Part shown: positions 52,901 to 63,000 of the stretch, one piece after another | How the letters are laid out: the number at the start of each line of letters is the position of its first letter | Position numbering within the stretch: position 1 is the first letter of the stretch | Notes under the pieces: model-generated | Seen by the model: only the letters and a program-made list of their open reading frames with translations | Databases searched by the model: none | Told to the model about the DNA's origin: nothing | Origin: Apostichopus japonicus | Taxonomy: Eukaryota; Echinodermata; Holothuroidea; Aspidochirotida; Stichopodidae | DNA: 64,000 nucleotides | Reading direction: 5' to 3' | NCBI RefSeq assembly: GCF_037975245.1 | Contig: NC_092579.1 | Coordinates: 9,481,001 to 9,545,000 of the forward strand | Program-made: the position numbers and the translations under genes

Positions 52901-55030
52901 ACGGATGCAAAAGAGAGTCTCGATCATCAGCTCGTACAGTGCGCCGAGCCATCGCGCCACTGTATGGACTGAGATATTAGGCGGATTAACTAATACTTAC
53001 AGCTCCCCGTGTAGGCACTTGCTGTAAAAGATCGGCAAAAGACGTCATCACCCGGGGTTCGAACCACGGATGCAAAAGAGAGTCTCGATCATCAGCTCGT
53101 ACAGTGCGCCGAGCCATCGCGCCACTGTATGGACTGAGATATTAGGCGGATTAACTAATACTTACAGCTCCCCGTGTAGGCACTTGCTGTAAAAGATCGG
53201 CAAAAGACGTCATCACCCGGGGTTCGAACCACGGATGCAAAAGAGAGTCTCGATCATCAGCTCGTACAGTGCGCCGAGCCATCGCGCCACTGTATGGACT
53301 GAGATATTAGGCGGATTAATTAATACTTACAGCTCCCCGTGTAGGCACTCGGCAAAAGACGTCATCACCCGGGGTTCGAACCACGGATGCAAAAGAGAGT
53401 CTCGATCATCAGCTCGTACAGTGCGCCGAGCCATCGCGCCACTGTATGGACTGAGATATTAGGCGGATTAACTAATACTTACAGCTCCCCGTGTAGGCAC
53501 TCGGCAAAAGACGTCATCACCCGGGGTTCGAACCACGGATGCAAAAGAGAGTCTCGATCATCAGCTCGTACAGTGCGCCGAGCCATCGCGCCACTGTATG
53601 GACTGAGATATTAGGCGGATTAACTAATACTTACAGCTCCCCGTGTAGGCACTTGCTGTAAAAGATCGGCAAAAGACGTCATCACCCGGGGTTCGAACCA
53701 CGGATGCAAAAGAGAGTCTCGATCATCAGCTCGTACAGTGCGCCGAGCCATCGCGCCACTGTATGGACTGAGATATTAGGCGGATTAATTAATACTTACA
53801 GCTCCCCGTGTAGGCACTTGCTGTAAAAGATCGGCAAAAGACGTCATCACCCGGGGTTCGAACCACGGATGCAAAAGAGAGTCTCGATCATCAGCTCGTA
53901 CAGTGCGCCGAGCTATCGCGCCACTGTATGGACTGAGATATTAGGCGGATTAATTAATACTTACAGCTCCCCGTGTAGGCACTTGCTGTAAAAGATCGGC
54001 AAAAGACGTCATCACCCGGGGTTCGAACCACGGATGCAAAAGAGAGTCTCGATCATCAGCTCGTACAGTGCGCCGAGCCATCGCGCCACTGTATGGACTG
54101 AGATATTAGGCGGATTAACTAATACTTACAGCTCCCCGTGTAGGCACTTGCTGTAAAAGATCGGCAAAAGACGTCATCACCCGGGGTTCGAACCACGGAT
54201 GCAAAAGAGAGTCTCGATCATCAGCTCGTACAGTGCGCCGAGCCATCGCGCCACTGTATGGACTGAGATATTAGGTGGATTAACTAATACTTACAGCTCC
54301 CCGTGTAGGCACTTGCTGTAAAAGATCGGCAAAAGACGTCATCACCCGGGGTTCGAACCACGGATGCAAAAGAGAGTCTCGATCATCAGCTCGTACAGTG
54401 CGCCGAGCCATCGCGCCACTGTATGGACTGAGATATTAGGCGGATTAACTAATACTTACAGCTCCCCGTGTATGCACTTGCTGTAAAAGATCGGCAAAAG
54501 ACGTCATCACCCGGGGTTCGAACCACGGATGCAAAAGAGAGTCTCGATCATCAGCTCGTACAGTGCGCCGAGCCATCGCGCCACTGTATGGACTGAGATA
54601 TTAGGCGGATTAATTAATACTTACAGCTCCCCGTGTAGGCACTCGGCAAAAGACGTCATCACCCGGGGTTCGAACCACGGATGCAAAAGAGAGTCTCGAT
54701 CATCAGCTCGTACAGTGCGCCGAGCCATCGCTCCACTGTATGGACTGAGATATTAGGCGGATTAACTAATACTTACAGCTCCCCGTGTAGGCACTTGCTG
54801 TAAAAGATCGGCAAAAGACGTCATCACCCGGGGTTCGAACCACGGATGCAAAAGAGAGTCTCGATCATCAGCTCGTACAGTGCGCCGAGCCATCGCGCCA
54901 CTGTATGGACTGAGATATTAGGCGGATTAACTAATACTTACAGCTCCCCGTGTAGGCACTTGCTGTAAAAGATCGGCAAAAGACGTCATCAGCCGGGGTT
55001 CGAACCACGGATGCAAAAGAGAGTCTCGAT
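46950..55030 (+). repeat. 8089-bp higher-order block, copy 2
   Basis: This copy starts with a switch inside one monomer. The sequence up to about 46,917 (CATCAGCCGGGG) follows the 5818-bp register of 41.1 kb, while GGTGGATTTAC near 46,999 follows the 8089-bp register of 38.9 kb. It ends near 55.0 kb, where CATCAGCCGGGG (about 54,991) is still shared with copy 1 but the next monomer no longer is. I noticed no difference from copy 1 at the markers I compared; a full alignment was not possible. Confidence 0.85.
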
Positions 55031-58000
55031 CATCAGCTCGTACAGTGCGCCGAGCCATCGCGCCACTGTATGGACTGAGATATTAGGCGGATTAATTAAT
55101 ACTTACAGCTCCCCGTGTAGGCACTCGGCAAAAGACGTCATCACCCGGGGTTCGAACCACGGATGCAAAAGAGAGTCTCGATCATCAGCTCGTACAGTGC
55201 GCCGAGCCATCGCGCCACTGTATGGACTGAGATATTAGGCGGATTAACTAATACTTACAGCTCCCCGTGTAGGCACTTGCTGTAAAAGATCGGCAAAAGA
55301 CGTCATCACCCGGGGTTCGAACCACGGATGCAAAAGAGAGTCTCGATCATCAGCTCGTACAGTGCGCCGAGCCATCGCGCCACTGTATGGACTGAGATAT
55401 TAGGCGGATTAATTAATACTTACAGCTCCCCGTGTAGGCACTTGCTGTAAAAGATCGGCAAAAGACGTCATCACCCGGGGTTCGAACCACGGATGCAAAA
55501 GAGAGTCTCGATCATCAGCTCGTACAGTGCGCCGAGCCATCGCGCCACTGTATGGACTGAGATATTAGGCGGATTAACTAATACTTACAGCTCCCCGTGT
55601 AGGCACTTGCTGTAAAAGATCGGCAAAAGACGTCATCACCCGGGGTTCGAACCACGGATGCAAAAGAGAGTCTCGATCATCAGCTCGTACAGTGCGCCGA
55701 GCCATCGCGCCACTGTATGGACTGAGATATTAGGCGGATTAATTAATACTTACAGCTCCCCGTGTAGGCACTCGGCAAAAGACGTCATCACCCGGGGTTC
55801 GAACCACGGATGCAAAAGAGAGTCTCGATCATCAGCTCGTACAGTGCGCCGAGCCATCGCGCCACTGTATGGACTGAGATATTAGGCGGATTAACTAATA
55901 CTTACAGCTCCCCGTGTAGGCACTTGCTGTAAAAGATCGGCAAAAGACGTCATCACTCGGCGTTTGAACCACGGATGCAAAAGAGAGTCTCGATCATCAG
56001 CTCGTACAGTGCGCCGAGTCATCGCGCCACTGTATGGACTGAGATATTAGGCGGATTAACTAATACTTACAGCTCCCCGTGTAGGCACTTGCTGTAAAAG
56101 ATCGGCAAAAGACGTCATCACCCGGGGTTCGAACCACGGATGCAAGAGAGAGTCTCGATCATCAGCTCGTACAGTGCGCCGAGCCATCGCGCCACTGTAT
56201 GGACTGAGATATTAGGCGGATTAACTAATACTTACAGCTCCCCGTGTAGGCACTTGCTGTAAAAGATCGGCAAAAGACGTCATCACCCGGGGTTAGAACC
56301 ACGGATGCAAAAGAGAGTCTCGATCATCAGCTCGTACAGTGCGCCGAGCCATCGCGCCACTGTATGGACTGAGATATTAGGCGGATTAACTAATACTGAC
56401 AGCTCCCCGTGTAGGCACTTGCTGTAAAAGATCGGCAAAAGACGTCATCACCCGGGGTTCGAACCACGGATGCAAAAGAGAGTCTCGATCATCAGCTCGT
56501 ACAGTGCGCCGAGCCATCGTGCCACTTTATGGACTGAGATATTAGGCGGATTAATTAATACTTACAGCTCCCCGTGTAGGCACTTGCTGTAAAAGATCGG
56601 CAAAAGACGTCATCACCCGGGGTTCGAACCACGGATGCAAAAGAGAGTCTCGATCATCAGCTCGTACAGTGCGCCGAGCCATCGCGCCACTGTATGGACT
56701 GAGATATTAGGCGGATTAACTAATACTTACAGCTCCCCGTGTAGGCACTCGGCAAAAGACGTCATCACCCGGGGTTCGAACCACGGATGCAAAAGAGAGT
56801 CTCGATCATCAGCTCGTACAGTGCGCCGAGCCATCGCGCCACTGTATGGACTGAGATGTTAGGCGGATTAACTAATACTTACAGCTCCCCGTGTAGGCAC
56901 TTGCTGTAAAAGATCGGCAAAAGACGTCATCACCCGGGGTTCGAACAACGGATGCAAAAGAGAGTCTTGATCATCAGCTCGTACAGTGCGCCGAGCCATC
57001 GCGCCACTGTATGGACTGAGATATTAGGCGGATTAATTAATACTTACAGCTCCCCGTGTGGGCACTTGCTGTAAAAGATCGGCAAAAGACGTCATCACCC
57101 GGGGTTCGAACCACGGATGCAAAAGAGAGTCTCGATCATCAGCTCGTACAGTGCGCCGAGCCATCGCGCCACTGTATGGACTGAGATATTAGGCGGATTA
57201 ACTAATACTTACAGCTCCCCGTGTAGGCACTTGCTGTAAAAGATCGGCAAAAGACGTCATCACCCGGGGTTCGAACCACGGATGCAAAAGAGAGTCTCGA
57301 TCATCAGCTCGTACAGTGCGCCGAGCCATCGCGACACTGACTGAGATATTAGGCGGATTAATTAATACTTACAGCTCCCCGTGTAGGCACTTGCTGTAAA
57401 AGATCGGCAAAAGACGTCATCACCCGGGGTTCGAACCACGGATGCAAAAGAGAGTCTCGATCATCAGCTCGTACAGTGCGCCGAGCCGTCGCGCCACTGT
57501 ATGGACTGAGATATTAGGCGGATTAATTAATACTTACAGCTCACCGTGTAGGCACTCGGCAAAAGACGTCATCACCCGGGGTTCGAACAACGGATGCAAA
57601 AGAGAGTCTCGATCATCAGCTCGTACAGTGCGCCGAGCCATCGCGCCACTGTATGGACTGAGACATTAGGCGGATTAACTAATACTTACAGCTCCCCGTG
57701 TAGGCACTTGCTGTAAAAGATCGGCAAAAGACGTCATTACCCGGGGTTCGAACCACGGATGCAAAAGAGAGTCTCGATCATCAGCTCGTACAGTGCGCCG
57801 AGCCATCGCGCCACTGTATGGACTGAGATATTAGGCGGATTAACTAATACTTACAGCTCCCCGTGTAGGCACTTGCTGTAAAAGATCGGCAAAAGACGTC
57901 ATCACCCGGGGTTCGAACCACGGATGCAAAAGAGAGTCTCGATCATCAGCTCGTACAGTGCGCCGAGCCATCGCGCCACTGTATGGACTGAGATATTAGG

Positions 58001-58960
58001 CGGATTAAATAATACTTACAGCTCCCCGTGTAGGCACTTGCTGTAAAAGATCGGCAAAAGACGTCATCACCCGGGGTTCGAACCACGGATGCAAAAGAGA
58101 GTCTCGATCATCAGCTCGTACAGTGCGCCGAGCCATCGCGCCACTGTATGGACTGAGATATTAGGCGGATTAACTAATACTTACAGCTCCCCGTGTAGGC
58201 ACTTGCTGTAAAAGATCGGCAAAAGACGTCATCACCCGGGGTTCGAACCACGGATGCAAAAGAGAGTCTCGATCATCAGCTCGTACAGTGCGCCGAGCCA
58301 TCGCGCCACTGTATGGACTGAGATATTAGGCGGATTAATTAATACTTACAGCTCCCCGTGTAGGCACTTGCTCTAAAAGATCGGCAAAAGACGTCATCAC
58401 CCGGGGTTCGAACCACGGATGCAAAAGAGAGTCTCGATCATCAGCTCGTACAGTGCGCCGAGCCATCGCGCCACTGTATGGACTGAGATATTAGGCGGAT
58501 TAACTAATACTTACAGCTCCCCGTGTAGGCACTCGGCAAAAGACGTCATCACCCGGGGTTCGAACCACGGATGCAAAAGAGAGTCTCGATCATCAGCTCG
58601 TACAGTGCGCCGAGCCATCGCGCCACTGTATAGACTGAGATATTAGGCGGATTAATTAATACTTACAGCTCCCCGTGTAGGCACTCGGCAAAAGACGTCA
58701 TCACCCGGGGTTCGAACCACGGATGCAAAAGAGAGTCTCGATCATCAGCTCGTACAGTGCGCCGAGCCATCGCGCCACTGTATGGACTGAGATATTAGGC
58801 GGATTAACTAATACTTACAGCTCCCCGTGTAGGCACTTGCTGTAAAAGATCGGCAAAAGACGTCATCACCCGGGGTTCGAACCACGGATGCAAAAGAGAG
58901 TCTCGATCATCAGCTCGTACAGTGCGCCGAGCCATCGCGCCACTGTATGGACTGAGATAT
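53235..58960 (+). repeat. 5818-bp higher-order unit (36-mer), third near-identical copy
   Basis: This matches 47417 onward (offset 5818) and 39328 onward (offset 13907). Diagnostic changes carried by all three are CACTCGGCGTTTGAAC (42047, 50136, 55954), TGCAAGAGAG, TACTGACAGC, GTGCCACTTTATGG, GAGATGTTAGG, GAACAACGG, GTGTGGGCAC, GCTCACCGTG and the 160-bp monomer. Two differences from the 47.4-kb copy were seen: C at 56288 where 50470 has T, and C at 58373 where 52555 has G. Similarity is lost near 58,970, where ATTAATTAAT replaces ATTAACTAAT. Confidence 0.88.
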
Positions 58961-59186
58961 TAGGCGGATTAATTAATACTTACAGCTCCCCGTGTAGGCA
59001 CTCGGCAAAAGACGTCATCACCCGGGGTTCGAACCACGGATGCAAAAGAGAGTCTCGATCATCAGCTCGTACAGTGCGCCGAGCCGTCGCGCCACTGTAT
59101 GGACTGAGATATTAGGCGGATTAATTAATACTTACAGCTCCCCGTGTAGGCACTTGCTGTAAAAGATCGGCAAAAGACGTCATCAC

Positions 59187-59204
59187 CCGTGGTTCGAACC
59201 ACGG
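59187..59204. repeat. Perfect 18-bp palindrome variant of the B-box region
   Basis: In this monomer CCCGGGG is CCCGTGG, which extends the usual 10-bp palindrome GGTTCGAACC to CCGTGGTTCGAACCACGG, an exact 18-bp palindrome. The same change occurs at 60952-60969 and 62398-62415. Confidence 0.85.
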
Positions 59205-59851
59205 ATGCAAAAGAGAGTCTCGATCATCAGCTCGTACAGTGCGCCGAGCCATCGCGCCACTGTATGGACTGAGATATTAGGCGGATTAACTAATACTTAC
59301 AGCTCCCCGTGTAGGCACTTGCTGTAAAAGATCGGCAAAAGACGTCATCACCCGGGGTTCGAACCACGGATGCAAAAGAGAGTCTCGATCATCAGCTCGT
59401 ACAGTGCGCCGAGCCATCGCGCCACTGTATAGACTGAGATATTAGGCGGATTAATTAATACTTACAGCTCCCCGTGTAGGCACTCGGCAAAAGACGTCAT
59501 CACCCGGGGTTCGAACCACGGATGCAAAAGAGAGTCTCGATCATCAGCTCGTACAGTGCGCCGAGCCATCGCGCCACTGTATGGACTGAGATATTAGGCG
59601 GATTAACTAATACTTACAGCTCCCCGTGTAGGCACTTGCTGTAAAAGATCGGCAAAAGACGTCATCACCCGGGGTTCGAACCACGGATGCAAAAGAGAGT
59701 CTCGATCATCAGCTCGTACAGTGCGCCGAGCCATCGCGCCACTGTATGGACTGAGATATTAGGCGGATTAATTAATACTTACAGCTCCCCGTGTAGGCAC
59801 TTGCTGTAAAAGATCGGCAAAAGACGTCATCACCTGGGGTTCGAACCACGG

Positions 59852-60005
59852 ATGCAAAAGAGAGTCTCGATCATCAGCTCGTACAGTGCGCCGAGCCATC
59901 GCGCCACTGTATGGACTGAGATATTAGGCGGATTAACTAATACTTACAGCTCCCCGTGTAGGCACTTGCTGTAAAAGACGTCATCACCCGGGGCTCGAAC
60001 CACGG
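59852..60005 (+). repeat. 154-bp monomer from an 11-bp deletion between AAAAGA repeats
   Basis: CTGTAAAAGACGTC stands where the common monomer has CTGTAAAAGATCGGCAAAAGACGTC. The lost 11 bases lie between two direct AAAAGA copies, with one copy retained, as expected for replication slippage or end joining on short homology. It also carries GGGCTCGAACC in the B-box-like region. The same monomer is present at 62581-62734, 2729 bp later. Confidence 0.85.
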
Positions 60006-63000
60006 ATGCAAAAGAGAGTCTCGATCATCAGCTCGTACAGTGCGCCGAGCCATCGCGCCACTGTATGGACTGAGATATTAGGCGGATTAACTAATACTTA
60101 CAGCTCCCCGTGTAGGCACTTGCTGTAAAAGATCGGCAAAAGACGTCATCACCCGGGGTTCGAACCACGGATGCAAAAGAGAGTCTCGATCATCAGCTCG
60201 TACAGTGCGCCGAGCCATCGCGCCACTGTATGGACTGAGATATTATGCGGATTAACTAATACTTACAGCTCCACGTGTAGGCACTTGCTGTAAAAGATCG
60301 GCAAAAGACGTCATCACCCGGGGTTCGAACCACGGATGCAAAAGAGAGTCTCGATCATCAGCTCGTACAGTGCGCCGAGCCATCGCGCCACTGTATGGAC
60401 TGAGATATTAGGCGGATTAATTAATACTTACAGCTCCCCTTGTAGGCACTTGCTGTAAAAGGTCGGCAAAAGACGTCATCACCCGGGGTTCGAACCACGG
60501 ATGCAAAAGAGAGTCTCGATCATCAGCTCGTACAGTGCGCCGAGCCATCGCGCCACTGTATGGACTGAGATATTAGGCGGATTAATTAATACTTACAGCT
60601 CCCCGTGTAGGCACTCGGCAAAAGACGTCATCACCCGGGGTTCGAACCACGGATGCAAAAGAGAGTCTCGATCATCAGCTCGTACAGTGCGCCGAGCCAT
60701 CGCGCCACTGTATGGACTGAGATATTAGGCGGATTAACTAATACTTACAGCTCCCCGTGTAGGCACTCGGCAAAAGACGTCATCACCCGGGGTTCGAACC
60801 ACGGATGCAAAAGAGAGTCTCGATCATCAGCTCGTACAGTGCGCCGAGCCATCGCGCCACTGTATGGACTGAGATATTAGGCGGATTAACTAATACTTAC
60901 AGCTCCCCGTGTAGGCACTTGCTGTAAAAGATCGGCAAAAGACGTCATCACCCGTGGTTCGAACCACGGATGCAAAAGAGAGTCTCGATCATCAGCTCGA
61001 CCAGTGCGCCGAGCCATCGCGCCACTGTATGGACTGAGATATTAGGCGGATTAATTAATACTTACAGCTCCCCGTGTAGGCACTTGCTGTAAAAGATCGG
61101 CAAAAGACGTCATCACCCGGGGTTTGAACCACGGATGCAAAAGAGAGTCTCGATCATCAGCTCGTACAGTGCGCCGAGCCATCGCGCCACTGTATGGACT
61201 GAGATATTAGGCGGATTAACTAATACTTACAGCTCCCCGTGTAGGCACTTGCTGTAAAAGATCGGCAAAAGACGTCATCACCCGGGGTTCGAACCACGGA
61301 TGCAAAAGAGAGTCTCGATCATCAGCTCGTACAGTGCGCCGAGCCATCGCGCCACTGTATGGACTGAGATATTAGGCGGATTAACTAATACTTACAGCTC
61401 CCCGTGTAGGCACTCGGCAAAAGACGTCATCACCCGGGGTTCGAACCACGGATGCAAAAGAGAGTCTCGATCATCAGCTCGTACAGTGCGCCGAGCCATC
61501 GCGCCACTGTATGGACTGAGATATTAGGCGGATTAACTAATACTTACAGCTCCCCGTGTAGGCACTCGGCAAAAGACGTCATCACCCGGGGTTCGAACCA
61601 CGGATGCAAAAGAGAGTCTCGATCATCAGCTCGTACAGTGCGCCGAGCCATCGCGCCACTGTATGGACTGAAATATTAGGCGGATTAACTAATACTTACA
61701 GCTCCCCGTGTAGGCACTTGCTGTAAAAGATCGGCAAAAGACGTCATCACCCGGGGTTCGAACCACGGATGCAAAAGAGAGTCTCGATCATCAGCTCGTA
61801 CAGTGCGCCGAGCCATCGCGCCACTGTATGGACTGAGATATTAGGCGGATTAACTAATACTTACAGCTCCCCGTGTAGGCACTTGCTGTAAAAGATCGGC
61901 AAAAGACGTCATCACCCGGGGTTCGAACCACGGATGCAAAAGAGAGTCTCGATCATCAGCTCGTACAGTGCGCCGAGCCATCGCGCCACTGTATGGACTG
62001 AGATATTAGGCGGATTAATTAATACTTACAGCTCCCCGTGTAGGCACTTGCTGTAAAAGATCGGCAAAAGACGTCATCACCCGGGGTTCGAACCACGGAT
62101 GCAAAAGAGAGTCTCGATCATCAGCTCGTACAGTGCGCCGAGCCATCGCGCCACTGTATGGACTGAGATATTAGGCGGATTAATTAATACTTACAGCTCC
62201 CCGTGTAGGCACTCGGCAAAAGACGTCATCACCCGGGGTTCGAACCACGGATGCAAAAGAGAGTCTCGATCATCAGCTCGTACAGTGCGCCGAGCCGTCG
62301 CGCCACTGTATGGACTGAGATATTAGGCGGATTAATTAATACTTACAGCTCCCCGTGTAGGCACTTGCTGTTAAAGATCGGCAAAAGACGTCATCACCCG
62401 TGGTTCGAACCACGGATGCAAAAGAGAGTCTCGATCATCAGCTCGTACAGTGCGCCGAGCCATCGCGCCACTGTATGGACTGAGATATTAGGCGGATTAA
62501 TTAATACTTACAGCTCCCCGTGTAGGCACTTGCTGTAAAAGATCGGCAAAAGACGTCATCACCTGGGGTTCGAACCACGGATGCAAAAGAGAGTCTCGAT
62601 CATCAGCTCGTACAGTGCGCCGAGCCATCGCGCCACTGTATGGACTGAGATATTAGGCGGATTAACTAATACTTACAGCTCCCCGTGTAGGCACTTGCTG
62701 TAAAAGACGTCATCACCCGGGGCTCGAACCACGGATGCAAAAGAGAGTCTCGATCATCAGCTCGTACAGTGCGCCGAGCCATCGCGCCACTGTATGGACT
62801 GAGATATTAGGCGGATTAACTAATACTTACAGCTCCCCGTGTAGGCACTTGCTGTAAAAGATCGGCAAAAGACGTCATCACCCGGGGTTCGAACCACGGA
62901 TGCAAAAGAGAGTCTCGATCATCAGCTCGTACAGTGCGCCGAGCCATCGCGCCACTGTATGGACTGAGATATTATGCGGATTAACTAATACTTACAGCTC

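Noticed and set aside
38880-55030. 8089-bp block as a replicon or segmental gene duplication
   Set aside because: The block is made only of satellite monomers (38 L and 12 S, less 5 bp). It has no genes or origin-like features and is best read as a higher-order repeat.
62251-62538. 95-residue frame with a doubled peptide
   Set aside because: The change TAA to TTA at 62371-62372 lets the frame run into the next 165-bp (in-frame) monomer. It stops at that monomer's TAA. This is an accident of the repeat length being divisible by three.
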